Of a stretch of DNA of 64,000 bases, positions 1-10,205 are shown piece by piece (within the stretch, counting starts at the first letter, position 1; the number at the start of each line of letters is the position of its first letter). The stretch comes from Blattabacterium cuenoti (GTDB lineage: Bacteria > Bacteroidota > Bacteroidia > Flavobacteriales > Blattabacteriaceae). Both the position numbers and the translations under genes were made by a program. The stretch covers positions 62,001-126,000 of the forward strand of contig NZ_CP059183.1 of the NCBI RefSeq assembly GCF_014251275.1, given 5' to 3'. The notes beneath the pieces are model-generated. The model did not search any database. It was given only the letters and a program-made list of their open reading frames with translations, and was not told the origin of the DNA.

Positions 1-2445
1 TATCCTAACACAAAATGGATAACTTACGATGCAATATCTTATTCAAAGTTTTTAGAATCATCAGAAAAAATTTTTGGAATTAGAGGTATCCCATCATTTG
101 ATTTAAATGAAATTGAATTAATAATATCATTCGATTCTGATTTTTTAGGAGATTGGAGCCCAGAAAATATGGGAAAAAATTATGTAAAAAACAAAAATCC
201 AAAAGAAACAATGATAAAACATATTCAAATAGAAAGTAATATGACAATTACTGGGGCAAATGCAGATGTTAGGATATCAAAAAAACCTTCAGAAATAAAA
301 AAAATGTTAATTGAAGTTTATAATAACTTATTTTTTAACATTAAATCTGAAGATAAATATGTTAATACTATAGTAAAATTAATTAATAAAAAAAAATCAA
401 AAAGTGTAATTTTTTCAGATGGAGATCAAGAATCTTATGATATATCTTTTTTAATTAATAAAAAAATTAAAAGTAAATCTATAAACAAAAAAAATTACAT
501 TTTTTTAAAAAATAGTAATGATAATGAGTTTGAAATGTTTATTAACAAACTTAACACAAATAATGTAGGGGCTTTATTTTTTTGTAATGTCGATCCAATG
601 TATAGTCTTCCTGTTAGAATACTAGATAAAATAAAAAAAAATATAAAAAAAATTCCAATAAAAGTTTCATTTACTATTAGTAAAAATGAAACAAGTCAAT
701 TATCAGACATTATAATTCCTGTTCCACATTGGCTAGAATCCTGGGGGGATACACATCCTTTATCTAACTATTATACATTAATTCAACCTACTATAAATCC
801 TATTTTTAATACAAGACAATTACAAGATTCTTTAATGACTTGGATAAATGTAAAAGAAAATAATTATTACGAATTTTTAAAAAAAATATGGGAAAAATAT
901 ATAATTCCTAAATCAAATGTATCATCTTTTAATGAAGCATTATTTTATGGTTTTGTAGAAAAAAATAACAAAAATGAAAATATAAAAAAAAATACAAAAT
1001 TATATCCCATATACAAAAAAAACTATATAAATAATAAAGTAAAAAAAGAAAAATATCTTTCTTTTGAATTAAGATTATATACAAAAATAAGTATGGGAGA
1101 CGGTAGTCAATATAACAATCCATGGTTGCAAGAACTACCAGATCCTATTACTAGAACTACATGGGATAATTATTTGACAATGTCTTTTTTAGATGCAGAA
1201 AAAACTGGAATTAAAAATTGGAATTCTATTAATGGATCTTTGAAGGGTAATTGTGTAAATTTGATAAAAAATAAAAAATTAATTATTAAGGATTTACCAG
1301 TATTTATACAACCTGGCCAAGCATTAGGATCTATTGGATTAGCTTTTGGATATGGACAAAGAATAGGTAAATTATGTAATGGAAAAAATGCATATAAACT
1401 ATACGAAAATTTTAAAATTGTACAAGAAAATATAGAAATACAAAAAACTACTAAAATACATAAATTTGCATGCATTCAACTACAAAATACTACATTAAAA
1501 AGAAATTTAACTAGAGAAACAGATATAAATACTTTTTTAAAAAAACCCAAATCTGTTTGGAATATAGAAGAAAATATTTACACTAATGATAATAAAAATA
1601 ATGTAAAAAAAATTCCATTAGAACAAATTTCTATTTGGGAAAATTTAAAAAAAAAAAACAAAAAAGGACATCATTTTAATTTATCTATAGACTTAAATTC
1701 TTGTATTGGTTGTGGATCTTGTGTAATTGCATGCCATTCTGAAAACAATGTACCTGTTGTAGGAAAAGAAGAAATAATTAATTCTAGAGATATGCATTGG
1801 ATACGTGTAGACAGATATTATTTTACAAACGAAAAAAAAATAAAAAATAATATCAAAAAAGAAAAAAATTATTTTTATAATCCAAAAGTTTCTTTTCAGC
1901 CTGTAATGTGTCAACATTGTGAATATGCACCTTGTGAAACGGTATGTCCAGTAGGTGCTACTACTCATGGGGAACAAGGTCAAAATATGATGACTTATAA
2001 TCGTTGTGTAGGAACTAGATATTGTGCTAATAACTGTCCTTATAAAGTCAGACGTTTTAATTGGTTCAATTATGTAAACAATAAAAAATTTGATTTCAAT
2101 ATGAACAATTCATTAGGAAGAATGATACTGAATCCAGATGTAGTTGTAAGAAGTAGAGGTGTTATGGAAAAATGTTCTTTATGTATACAAAGAACACAAT
2201 ATGCAATTGGAATTGCTAAAAAAGAAAATAGAACAGTAAAAGATAAAGAATTTAATACAGCTTGCAGTATATCTTGTCCTACAAGTGCTATTACCTTTGG
2301 AGATGTAAATGATAAAGAAAGTACTATAAATAAAAAAATAAAAAATACTAGATCTTATAAACTTCTAGATTTTCTAGGTGTTCATCCTAATGTCTCCTAT
2401 CTATTAAAGATAAGAAATGATAGTAAAAATAATGATGAAAAATGA
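1..2445 (+). CDS. actB: Alternative complex III subunit B, molybdopterin-like/Fe-S protein (5' end outside window)
   Basis: The frame is open from base 1, so this is the C-terminal ~814 residues of a protein that starts upstream. The first part resembles the molybdopterin-oxidoreductase fold seen in ActB; the family is known to lack the Mo cofactor. The last ~250 residues are a ferredoxin-like domain with clustered cysteines: CIGCGSCVIAC (about nt 1699-1735), CQHCEYAPCETVC (about 1909-1950), CVGTRYCANNC (about 2005-2040) and CSLC...ACSISCPTSA (about 2173-2290). Family knowledge says these hold three 4Fe-4S and one 3Fe-4S cluster that pass electrons from quinol toward cytochrome c. It is followed at once by actC-F, so it belongs to one operon. 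A 12-A run at 1647-1658 lies in frame inside the gene. Confidence 0.93.
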   Translation, partial: YPNTKWITYDAISYSKFLESSEKIFGIRGIPSFDLNEIELIISFDSDFLGDWSPENMGKNYVKNKNPKETMIKHIQIESNMTITGANADVRISKKPSEIKKMLIEVYNNLFFNIKSEDKYVNTIVKLINKKKSKSVIFSDGDQESYDISFLINKKIKSKSINKKNYIFLKNSNDNEFEMFINKLNTNNVGALFFCNVDPMYSLPVRILDKIKKNIKKIPIKVSFTISKNETSQLSDIIIPVPHWLESWGDTHPLSNYYTLIQPTINPIFNTRQLQDSLMTWINVKENNYYEFLKKIWEKYIIPKSNVSSFNEALFYGFVEKNNKNENIKKNTKLYPIYKKNYINNKVKKEKYLSFELRLYTKISMGDGSQYNNPWLQELPDPITRTTWDNYLTMSFLDAEKTGIKNWNSINGSLKGNCVNLIKNKKLIIKDLPVFIQPGQALGSIGLAFGYGQRIGKLCNGKNAYKLYENFKIVQENIEIQKTTKIHKFACIQLQNTTLKRNLTRETDINTFLKKPKSVWNIEENIYTNDNKNNVKKIPLEQISIWENLKKKNKKGHHFNLSIDLNSCIGCGSCVIACHSENNVPVVGKEEIINSRDMHWIRVDRYYFTNEKKIKNNIKKEKNYFYNPKVSFQPVMCQHCEYAPCETVCPVGATTHGEQGQNMMTYNRCVGTRYCANNCPYKVRRFNWFNYVNNKKFDFNMNNSLGRMILNPDVVVRSRGVMEKCSLCIQRTQYAIGIAKKENRTVKDKEFNTACSISCPTSAITFGDVNDKESTINKKIKNTRSYKLLDFLGVHPNVSYLLKIRNDSKNNDEK

Positions 2446-2446
2446 A

Positions 2447-3817
2447 ATGAAAAATAAATGTGAATATACTATAAGAGATTCCCTAATTTTAGGGGGGGTA
2501 AAAACTGTAAAAGATATAACTAATGACATATTAAAACCAATAGAAAATAAAGCTGGTAAATTATGGTGGATTTCTTTAGTAATATCTATTTTAGCATTTT
2601 TTTGGGGTTTAGTATGTATTTTATATACTATTGGAACTGGTATTGGAGTATGGGGTTTAAATAAAACAATTAATTGGGCATGGGATATTACTAATTTTGT
2701 TTGGTGGGTTGGAATAGGACATGCTGGAACTTTAATTTCTGCTGTATTGTTATTATTCCGTCAAAAATGGCGTTTGTCAATTAACCGTTCAGCAGAAGCA
2801 ATGACTATTTTTGCAGTGATACAAGCTGGACTATATCCTATTATTCACATGGGAAGACCTTGGAATGCATATTGGGTATTACCCATTCCAAATCAGTTTG
2901 GATCTTTATGGCCAAATTTTAATTCTCCTTTATTATGGGATGTATTTGCAATTAGTACTTATTTTTCCGTATCAACTGTATTTTGGTATATGGGATTAAT
3001 TCCAGATTTTGCCATGATACGAGATAAAGTAAAAAATACATTTAAAAAAAAAATTTATAACATATTAAGTTTTGGATGGAGTGGAAGTGCAAAAGAATGG
3101 AAAAGATTTGAAGAAATTTCATTAGTTTTAGCTGGATTATGTACTCCTTTAGTCTTTTCTGTACATACAATAGTTTCATTTGATTTTTCAACTTCTGTAA
3201 TAAAAGGATGGCATAGTACAATTTTCCCTCCTTATTTCGTCGCAGGAGCTATATTTTCAGGTTTTGCTATGGTCCAAACATTATTAGGAGTAGCTAGAAA
3301 AGTCCTATCATTGGAAAACTATATTACTAGAAATCATGTTGAATATATGAATTTAATTATTTTATTTACTGGTGGAATAGTAGCTATAGCTTATATATCT
3401 GAATATATTCTAGCATGGTATTCTGATAATGAGTTCGAAAGGTTTATTTATTTTTCAAAGAATGCTTCAATAGGGCCATTTTGGTGGGCATTTTGGGCAT
3501 TAATTATATGTAATGTTATTATTCCACAATTTTTATGGTTTAAGTATATAAGAAGAAGTTTTTTTTGGTCTTATGTAATAGCAATAATAATAAATATTGG
3601 AATGTGGTTTGAAAGATTTGATATTATTGTTTTAAATCTTAGTAGAGATTATTTACCTTCATCTTGGACAGGTTTTATCCCTTCATTTGTAGATGTTGGA
3701 ATTTTTATAGGAACAATTGGCTTATTTTTTATTTTGTATTTACTCTATATTAGAGTATTCCCAGTTATTTCACAATCAGAATTAAAAACTATATTAAAAG
3801 ATGAATTGAAAAAATAA
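2447..3817 (+). CDS. actC: Alternative complex III subunit C, NrfD-like quinol-binding membrane protein
   Basis: Polytopic membrane protein of the NrfD/PsrC family with about ten hydrophobic segments. In alternative complex III this subunit binds menaquinol and contributes to proton handling. Recognisable family stretches include the N-terminal IRDSLILGG block, WWVGIGHAGTLISA and IHMGRPWNAYW. Three earlier in-frame ATGs (2417, 2432, 2435) overlap actB. The ATG at 2447 is chosen because it lies just past the actB stop and gives the usual short N-terminus before the RxPL-like block; the start is uncertain by up to 10 codons. An A10 run sits at 3044-3053 in frame. Confidence 0.92.
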   Translation: MKNKCEYTIRDSLILGGVKTVKDITNDILKPIENKAGKLWWISLVISILAFFWGLVCILYTIGTGIGVWGLNKTINWAWDITNFVWWVGIGHAGTLISAVLLLFRQKWRLSINRSAEAMTIFAVIQAGLYPIIHMGRPWNAYWVLPIPNQFGSLWPNFNSPLLWDVFAISTYFSVSTVFWYMGLIPDFAMIRDKVKNTFKKKIYNILSFGWSGSAKEWKRFEEISLVLAGLCTPLVFSVHTIVSFDFSTSVIKGWHSTIFPPYFVAGAIFSGFAMVQTLLGVARKVLSLENYITRNHVEYMNLIILFTGGIVAIAYISEYILAWYSDNEFERFIYFSKNASIGPFWWAFWALIICNVIIPQFLWFKYIRRSFFWSYVIAIIINIGMWFERFDIIVLNLSRDYLPSSWTGFIPSFVDVGIFIGTIGLFFILYLLYIRVFPVISQSELKTILKDELKK

Positions 3818-3832
3818 ATGTTAGTTTTTATG

Positions 3833-4360
3833 GAAAGATTAGAATTGCAAATAATGTATGATAATGAAAAAAATCTTATTGAAAGTATTAAAAATTTACA
3901 TAAAAGAAGAAACAATATTATTATGCGTAACATATATTCTCCTTATCCAATACATAATATTGATAAAATTATAAAATTAAAAGAAACAAATTTGTCTTTC
4001 TTGTCTTTTTTATATGGAACATTAGGTTTTATTCTGTCAACTACATTAATATGGTATATAATGATTTTAGATTGGCCACAAAATATTGGAGGAAAACCAT
4101 CATATTCATGGGTTAAAAATTTTCCATCTTTCATTCCTGTTATATTTGAATTTACAATATTTTTTTCTGCACATATTATGTGTATAACTTATTTAATTCA
4201 ATGTAAATTATTTCCAGGATCTAAAGCCAAAAATCCAGATCCAAGAACTACTGATAATATGTTCATGGTAAAAATTTATGTAGAAAATATAAATATAAAA
4301 GAATTAAAAATTTTTCTTAAAAAAGAAGGTGCAATAAAAATAAATGTGATAAATAGATAA
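3833..4360 (+). CDS. actD: Alternative complex III subunit D (DUF3341)
   Basis: DUF3341-type membrane subunit of alternative complex III. After a cytoplasmic N-terminal part containing the family signature YSPYPIHNID there are two transmembrane helices (roughly residues 40-65 and 90-115), then a short soluble tail with PGSKAKNPDPRTTDN, typical of ActD. The ATG at 3818 directly abuts the actC stop, but the ATG at 3833 (MERLELQIMYDNE) fits the family N-terminus better. ActD is thought to anchor and stabilise ActB/ActE on the membrane core; it binds no cofactor. It is co-oriented and tightly packed in the act operon. Confidence 0.88.
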   Translation, partial: ERLELQIMYDNEKNLIESIKNLHKRRNNIIMRNIYSPYPIHNIDKIIKLKETNLSFLSFLYGTLGFILSTTLIWYIMILDWPQNIGGKPSYSWVKNFPSFIPVIFEFTIFFSAHIMCITYLIQCKLFPGSKAKNPDPRTTDNMFMVKIYVENINIKELKIFLKKEGAIKINVINR

Positions 4361-4367
4361 TATAATT

Positions 4368-4985
4368 ATGAAAAATTTTAATAGGTTTACAAAAATAATA
4401 TTTACAATTGTTATTGTAATAATAATACTTTATTGTAATTTATTACGTAGAAAAAAAATAATACATACCACACCTAATATAGTATATATGCCAGATATGT
4501 ATTATTCATATGCATATGAACCATATTCTGATCCTTATTTTCACGAAGAAAATAAAAAAATTAAAATTCCTATTTTTTTAAAGGGGAATACTTCTTCTTT
4601 ATTTCCAGTAAAAAATACTATTCCAAGAATAGGAAATTTTTATGAAAAAATTTCCTATACAATATCTGAAAAAGGTTTTAATTATTCTAAAAAAATTAAA
4701 AATTCTCCTATAATTAGGACAAAAAAATTAATTAAAGAAGGTAAAAATATATATAAAATAAATTGTTCTATATGTCATGGAGATACCGGAAATGGTAAAG
4801 GTATATTAGTAAAAAAAGAAAAAATACTAGGTGTTCCAGATTATAAAGATAGAGAACTTTCTATTGGTAGTGTATATTATGTTGTTACACATGGAAAAAA
4901 TAATATGAATTCTTATTCTTCCCAATTAAATAAAATTGATAGATGGAAAGTATCAGAATATGTAATGTATTTAAAAAATAAATAA
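4368..4985 (+). CDS. actE: Alternative complex III subunit E, monoheme cytochrome c
   Basis: A 205-residue protein with one N-terminal hydrophobic helix (about residues 9-24) ending in a cysteine (ILYCN), a possible degenerate lipobox, then a periplasmic domain. One heme c site, CSICHGDTGNGKG, lies near residue 138, and later methionines (for example in GKNNMNSY) may supply the axial ligand. In the family this cytochrome passes electrons from the Fe-S subunit to the terminal oxidase. It lies 7 bp after actD and 2 bp before actF, so co-transcription is very likely. Confidence 0.9.
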   Translation: MKNFNRFTKIIFTIVIVIIILYCNLLRRKKIIHTTPNIVYMPDMYYSYAYEPYSDPYFHEENKKIKIPIFLKGNTSSLFPVKNTIPRIGNFYEKISYTISEKGFNYSKKIKNSPIIRTKKLIKEGKNIYKINCSICHGDTGNGKGILVKKEKILGVPDYKDRELSIGSVYYVVTHGKNNMNSYSSQLNKIDRWKVSEYVMYLKNK

Positions 4986-4987
4986 AA

Positions 4988-6172
4988 ATGTATAAATTTT
5001 CTTATAGGGAAAAAAATAATTTACTATTTATAATAATTACCGGAATAATATTTATTTTATTTCATAGTTTATATAATTTTAATAATAAAGAAAATATTTG
5101 TATAAAATTATATATATCTGCTTTTTATTTTACATCAATTTCTATAGGTGCTTTAGTTTTTTTGTGTATTCAGCACATATCAAAATCAGGATGGTCTGTT
5201 GTAATACATCCAATTATTGAAAAAATATCTTTTTTTATACCTTATGGATTTTCAATTATTTTACTTGTATTGATGTTAAATATTATGGGTTTTATTAATA
5301 TGTTTTCTTGGATGAAAGATAATAATAATCTTTCTGAAAATAAAAAATTTTTACTAAATATTCCTTTTTTTTTAATTAGAAGTCTTATTTACATTTTAGG
5401 ATTTATTTTATTCTACTTTAAAATAAAAAAAGCATCTAAAATATTAAATAAAAATATAAATAAAATTAATAATATTAAAAATTATAAAAATTTATATCGT
5501 ATTTCAGTTTATTTTATTATATTTTTTTCTATTATATCTACATTAATGTCATGGGATTGGATAATGTCTATAAATCCAAATTGGATAAGTACTATATTTG
5601 GATGGTATATATTAAGTAGTTTTTTAACAATTGGAATAGGAACAATATTAATAGTTTCAATTTATTTAAAGAAAAAAGGAGTACTTCCATTATTCAATGA
5701 TAATCACTTACATGATTTAAGTAAATATTTATTCTCTAGTAATTTATTATGGACATATTTTTGGTTTTGTCAATTTCTATTGTATTGGTATAGTAATATT
5801 CCAGAAGAAGTATATTATTTCATAAAAAGAGAAAAGTTTTATAATTATATTCATATAATAATTCTTATTCCAAATTTTTTAATACCTTTTTTTCTATTAA
5901 TGAGTAAAAAAAATAAAACAAATTCAAAAATTGTATTATTAGTATCTATAATTACACTTATAGGTCATTATGCAGATATTTATAATTTAATATATCCAGA
6001 AATAAGTAATAATATTAAATTTAATATATTAGATATAGGAATAATATTAACAATAGGTGGAATATTTATTTATATTTTATTATATAAATTAAGTTTAAAC
6101 AATATAAAATTTATGGATAAAGGAAATCCATTTTTTACTGAAAGTGTAAAATATAAAAATCCTCATATATAA
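4988..6172 (+). CDS. actF: Alternative complex III subunit F, membrane quinol-binding protein 2
   Basis: Polytopic 394-residue membrane protein of the ActF family, a divergent NrfD-like relative of ActC with about ten hydrophobic segments. Family-like features include the SWDWIMSINPNW stretch (about residue 188) and the C-terminal ...DKGNPFFTES tail. It completes the act operon; genes for cytochrome oxidase, which often follow actF in Bacteroidota, are not present, and the next genes point the other way. The C-terminus lies 6 bp from the convergent ktrA stop. Confidence 0.87.
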   Translation: MYKFSYREKNNLLFIIITGIIFILFHSLYNFNNKENICIKLYISAFYFTSISIGALVFLCIQHISKSGWSVVIHPIIEKISFFIPYGFSIILLVLMLNIMGFINMFSWMKDNNNLSENKKFLLNIPFFLIRSLIYILGFILFYFKIKKASKILNKNINKINNIKNYKNLYRISVYFIIFFSIISTLMSWDWIMSINPNWISTIFGWYILSSFLTIGIGTILIVSIYLKKKGVLPLFNDNHLHDLSKYLFSSNLLWTYFWFCQFLLYWYSNIPEEVYYFIKREKFYNYIHIIILIPNFLIPFFLLMSKKNKTNSKIVLLVSIITLIGHYADIYNLIYPEISNNIKFNILDIGIILTIGGIFIYILLYKLSLNNIKFMDKGNPFFTESVKYKNPHI

Positions 6173-6178
6173 AATTTT

Positions 6179-6865
6179 TTATTTTTTATCTTTTACAAAA
6201 TTCATTATAGATTTATTAGTACCAAAAAGTGTTAAAATATCACCTTTTTGTAAAGTAGTATCTCCAGTAACTAGTCCTATTACCTTTCTTGTATCATTAT
6301 GTTTATTAGACATAGGATTTTTTAAATCTCTTATAACAGTAATTAAGGAAACTGAATATTGTTGTGTTAATTTTAAACTTTTTACTGTTTTCCCATTAAA
6401 AGATACAGGAGAAAAAACTTCTGCTATAGAATATTTTCTGTCTATTTTAAAATAATCTAATGCATAGTTGAAAGATATTTGTTTTGTTAATCTAAATGCT
6501 GCATCTTTTTCTGGATGTATAACATCTATAATTCCCATAGCTTCTAATATAGTGTCATGTATTTTAGATAGAGATCTACTTACAATTCTAAGATTTTTAT
6601 ATTTTTTTAGTATTGCAGTAGTTACTATTGACGCTCCTTCATTTTCTCCTATAGCAACAATACCTAGATTAGCTTGTTTTATAGGTAAAACTTTGTAAGC
6701 TGATTCATTATTTGCATCCATACATACTACATTTGCTATATGATCTTTTAGTAAATCTACTTTTTCCATTTTTTGATCTACTCCAAAAACTTCATGCCCA
6801 TTATCTGTTAAATTAAGTGCTAAAGATCTTCCAAAATTTCCTAATCCAATAATTATAATCTTCAT
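6179..6865 (-). CDS. ktrA: Potassium uptake regulatory subunit, RCK/TrkA family
   Basis: A 228-residue RCK protein. The N-terminal Rossmann domain begins with a GLGNFG dinucleotide-binding loop at residues 7-12 and an acidic residue at the end of strand 2 (VFGVDQ). A C-terminal TrkA-C domain (about residues 140-225) follows. It gates the membrane translocator encoded just upstream on the same strand (21-bp gap) in response to nucleotides. Having one RCK unit rather than a tandem TrkA fits the KtrAB type. Name and pairing are by family and context. Confidence 0.88.
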   Translation of the reverse strand: MKIIIIGLGNFGRSLALNLTDNGHEVFGVDQKMEKVDLLKDHIANVVCMDANNESAYKVLPIKQANLGIVAIGENEGASIVTTAILKKYKNLRIVSRSLSKIHDTILEAMGIIDVIHPEKDAAFRLTKQISFNYALDYFKIDRKYSIAEVFSPVSFNGKTVKSLKLTQQYSVSLITVIRDLKNPMSNKHNDTRKVIGLVTGDTTLQKGDILTLFGTNKSIMNFVKDKK

Positions 6866-6886
6866 AAGATAATTATATATTTATTT

Positions 6887-8647
6887 TTATGTTATAAGAA
6901 TATTTCCTTTAGGAAATTTATAATAATAATTATAATTAATTTTATTTCTTTTTGACAAACTAATCATTACATTAAAAATTCCTATTCTACCTAATAACAT
7001 TAATAAAATTAAAATTAATTTGCTCCCAATTGATAAATTTTTAGTAACTCCTAAAGATAATCCTGAAGTAGAAAATGCCGAAAACACTTCAAAAAAAATT
7101 GATAATATGTTTTCTTTTGGATCTAGAAAAAGAATAAATAAAATACCAATATAAATTGTAATTAAAGATAAAATAATAATTGAAAAAGCTAATTGTATAT
7201 AATATGAAGATATTTCTCTTTTTTGTATTTCTAGTCTATTTTTACCTTTAATTAAAGAAATAACATTCATTATTGCCAAAGCAAATGTACTTGTTTTTAT
7301 TCCTCCACCTGTAGAAGATGGAGATGCTCCTATCCACATTAAAAATATAGTAAAAACTATAGTAGTTGAAGTAATTTTATCCATATTTAATACATTAAAA
7401 CCTGCTGTTCTAGGAGTAGCTGATGAAAAGAATGATACAGTTAGTTTTCCAATAACAGTAGGATGTTCTAAAAGAGTGGTATTATACTCACTTATATAAT
7501 AAAAAATAGTTCCAAAAACTAGTAAAAGAATAGTAGTGTATACTACTATTCTTGTATTTAAAGTAACTATATGTACTGGTGATCTAATATTTTCATCTTT
7601 AAAAAATTTGTAAAAATACTTTTTCAATGTTAACCATATATATGTAAAAAAATTAAACAAAATATTAAAACCAATTCCCCCTAATATTAATAAAATAGAA
7701 ATAATAGTTTGTAATAAATAGTTAAATCTAACTGGTAAAGAATATAAACCCTTACTAAGAGTTGAAAATCCGCTATTACAAAAAGCAGAGATTGAATGAA
7801 AAATTGAAAAAAATATTGGACTATCAAATCCTACTATATCATGTTTTATGTTCTTTATGGATAAATAAATTAATATTGTACCTATAAATTCTACAAAAAG
7901 AGTAAATAATACTACTTTTACTGCAAAATTTAATACATTATTAGTAGTTTTTATATTTAAAAAATTACTAATAAATACTGCTTCTTTAAAGGAAAAGCCA
8001 TCTTGAAAAAAATAATTTAGAAATGAAGTAATGGTTAAAATACCTAAACCTCCTAATTCTATTAATATTAATAGAATAACTTTTCCTAAATGTGTAAAAT
8101 CCTTGGCTGTATCTAAAACAATTAGCCCAGTGACACAAACTGCACTTGTAGAAGTAAATAATGCATCTATAAATGATATTTTATTTACAGTTGATGCTGG
8201 TAACATTAATAAAATAGCACCTAGTAAAGATAAAAAGAAAAAACTTATAACAAATATTATGATTGGATTATTCATATTAATATAAATTATTCTCATAAAA
8301 TATGCAATACGAATTAATGAATATAAAATTAAGCTAACAAATAAAAATATTTTATAATCAACAAAATATTTATTAAAAATAAAATTTTTCAAAAAATAAA
8401 AAATAATAGGAGTAATTAATATTGCAAGAGAAAAAAAAGTCATAGACTTATAATTTTCTTCTATTCTTTTGTCAAAGAAAACAAAAAAATGTAATATACT
8501 TGTAAAAATACCAATACTTATTAGAAATTCTACATTAAAAACACTGTTAATTGAATTTTCCCATCCTAGATAAATTATGATATAAAAAAAAATTATGAAA
8601 GTTGTAATATCTAAAATATTTTTGAATTTAATTTCTTTCATATACAT
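6887..8647 (-). CDS. ktrB: Potassium uptake transmembrane subunit, TrkH/KtrB family
   Basis: A 586-residue polytopic membrane protein of the TrkH/KtrB/HKT superfamily. Selectivity-filter-like P-loops are visible: TSTSAVCVTGL, SISAFCNSGFS, TPRTAGFN (with GASPSSTGGGIKTST following) and FSAFSTSGLSLG. It has extra N-terminal hydrophobic segments before the first pore repeat. It forms the K+ channel-like translocator with the RCK subunit downstream. An ATG two codons in (8641) is an equally good start. Confidence 0.88.
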   Translation of the reverse strand: MYMKEIKFKNILDITTFIIFFYIIIYLGWENSINSVFNVEFLISIGIFTSILHFFVFFDKRIEENYKSMTFFSLAILITPIIFYFLKNFIFNKYFVDYKIFLFVSLILYSLIRIAYFMRIIYINMNNPIIIFVISFFFLSLLGAILLMLPASTVNKISFIDALFTSTSAVCVTGLIVLDTAKDFTHLGKVILLILIELGGLGILTITSFLNYFFQDGFSFKEAVFISNFLNIKTTNNVLNFAVKVVLFTLFVEFIGTILIYLSIKNIKHDIVGFDSPIFFSIFHSISAFCNSGFSTLSKGLYSLPVRFNYLLQTIISILLILGGIGFNILFNFFTYIWLTLKKYFYKFFKDENIRSPVHIVTLNTRIVVYTTILLLVFGTIFYYISEYNTTLLEHPTVIGKLTVSFFSSATPRTAGFNVLNMDKITSTTIVFTIFLMWIGASPSSTGGGIKTSTFALAIMNVISLIKGKNRLEIQKREISSYYIQLAFSIIILSLITIYIGILFILFLDPKENILSIFFEVFSAFSTSGLSLGVTKNLSIGSKLILILLMLLGRIGIFNVMISLSKRNKINYNYYYKFPKGNILIT

Positions 8648-8687
8648 TTAAATTTTTCTTAATACAAAGTATTTTTAGTTAATTCAT

Positions 8688-9341
8688 TTATAAATAAAAT
8701 GGAAAAAATTTTTCAATTTTGTTAAATTTTTTTTCATTAAATTTTATATAAGAAATTAAAGACATATTTTTTGCCGAAGGATAAGTATTAGGAATGAAGT
8801 TTTTTTTATTTTTAATAAATTCTTTATTAAAAGAATTAAAAGAAAAAAAATCTACATTTCCTATGTATATATTTTTTTCTTCATTTTTTTCTTTTTTAGG
8901 AAAAATATCATTAATGTTTTTTAAACAAATTGGAGATAATCTATTTTTATATTTATCAAACATAGAAGTATAAAAAAAATCAGATTTAGCATGGATCATT
9001 GGATGTATATATCCATTTTTTACATTAATAGATTGAATAATAACTGTTAAAGAATCTACAGATAATAAAGGTATTCCTAAAGAAATACAAAAACCTTTTG
9101 CAGCATTTACTCCTACTCTTAAAGAAGAATAAGATCCTGGCCCTTTACTCACACAAATAGATTGTAAATCTGTAAGATTTATTTTAGAAATTTTTATAGC
9201 ATTTTCTATAAAAATATGTAATTTTTCTATATGTAAATATTGTTTCGAATACTCTTCTAAAGAAACTAAACATTTTCCACTATTAGATATGCTTACTGAA
9301 CAATTTTTGGTTGAGGTTTCTAAATTTAATATTAATGACAT
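8688..9341 (-). CDS. tsaB: tRNA threonylcarbamoyladenosine biosynthesis protein TsaB
   Basis: ASKHA-fold partner of TsaD in making t6A37 on ANN-decoding tRNAs. The N-terminus ILNLETSTKNCSVSIS and the later SICVSKGPGSYSSLRVG and AAKGFC blocks are TsaB hallmarks. The frame extends upstream to 9413, but the added residues are only a hydrophobic run overlapping nadE; the ATG at 9341 (MSLILNLETS) gives the normal family N-terminus and 217 residues. It is divergent from nadE with about 45 bp between starts. Confidence 0.9.
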   Translation of the reverse strand: MSLILNLETSTKNCSVSISNSGKCLVSLEEYSKQYLHIEKLHIFIENAIKISKINLTDLQSICVSKGPGSYSSLRVGVNAAKGFCISLGIPLLSVDSLTVIIQSINVKNGYIHPMIHAKSDFFYTSMFDKYKNRLSPICLKNINDIFPKKEKNEEKNIYIGNVDFFSFNSFNKEFIKNKKNFIPNTYPSAKNMSLISYIKFNEKKFNKIEKFFPFYL

Positions 9342-9386
9342 ATAAAAAATTTTTGAAATTATAAATAAAATAGTAAATAAAAATAT

Positions 9387-10205
9387 ATGAAAGTAAAAAA
9401 AGTAATAAAACATATTGTACTATGGTTAAAAGAGTATATAAAAAAATATAAATTAAATGGATTTGTTATAGGAATTTCTGGTGGTATTGATTCATCTGTA
9501 AGTTCTTGTTTAACTGCAATGACAAATTATCCAACATTAGTGTTAGATATTATTTTTTCAAAAAAAATAAATCTTTTATCAGAAAAACATGCAAAATTTT
9601 TACTTTCTAAATTTAGAAATGTTTTTTTTATTAAAAAAAATATAAAAACGGTACTTGATACCTTTTGTGATTGTGTATATGTATCTTCAAATAAAAACAA
9701 TATAAAAAATTACAATAAAAAAAAATTTTTAGCATTAGCTAATATAAAATCTAGATTAATAATGTTAACTTTATATTATTATGCAAATATAAATAATTAT
9801 TTAGTAGTTGGAACAGGAAATAAAATAGAAGATTTTGGAGTAGGATTTTTTACAAAATATGGAGATGGAGGAGTAGATTTATTACCAATTGCAGATTTAA
9901 ATAAATCTGAAATTGGTCTATTAGCAAAAGAATTAAACATTATAAATGATATTCAAAATGCAAAACCAACTGATGGATTATGGGATGATAGACGTTCAGA
10001 TGAAGATCAATTAGGAGCTACTTATGAAGAATTAGAATGGGCTATGAAATATTCAAATGAAAATTATTATGATAATTCAAATTTATCAAAATTATCAAAA
10101 AACAAATTAAATATATTAAAAATATACAAAAAATTAAATAATAAAAATTATCATAAGTTTGTGCAAATACCAGTTTGTAAAATTCCGCATAACATTTTAA
10201 AATAA
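9387..10205 (+). CDS. nadE: NAD+ synthetase, ammonia-dependent type
   Basis: Converts nicotinic acid adenine dinucleotide to NAD+ with ATP and ammonia. A 272-residue protein with the N-type ATP pyrophosphatase P-loop GISGGIDSSVSS (residues 29-40), then GTGNKIEDFGVGFFTKYGDG and the DLNKSEIGLLAKEL block near residue 170, all typical of NadE. No glutaminase domain is present, so it is the short ammonia-using form. It is followed by a 348-bp non-coding gap. Confidence 0.93.
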   Translation: MKVKKVIKHIVLWLKEYIKKYKLNGFVIGISGGIDSSVSSCLTAMTNYPTLVLDIIFSKKINLLSEKHAKFLLSKFRNVFFIKKNIKTVLDTFCDCVYVSSNKNNIKNYNKKKFLALANIKSRLIMLTLYYYANINNYLVVGTGNKIEDFGVGFFTKYGDGGVDLLPIADLNKSEIGLLAKELNIINDIQNAKPTDGLWDDRRSDEDQLGATYEELEWAMKYSNENYYDNSNLSKLSKNKLNILKIYKKLNNKNYHKFVQIPVCKIPHNILK

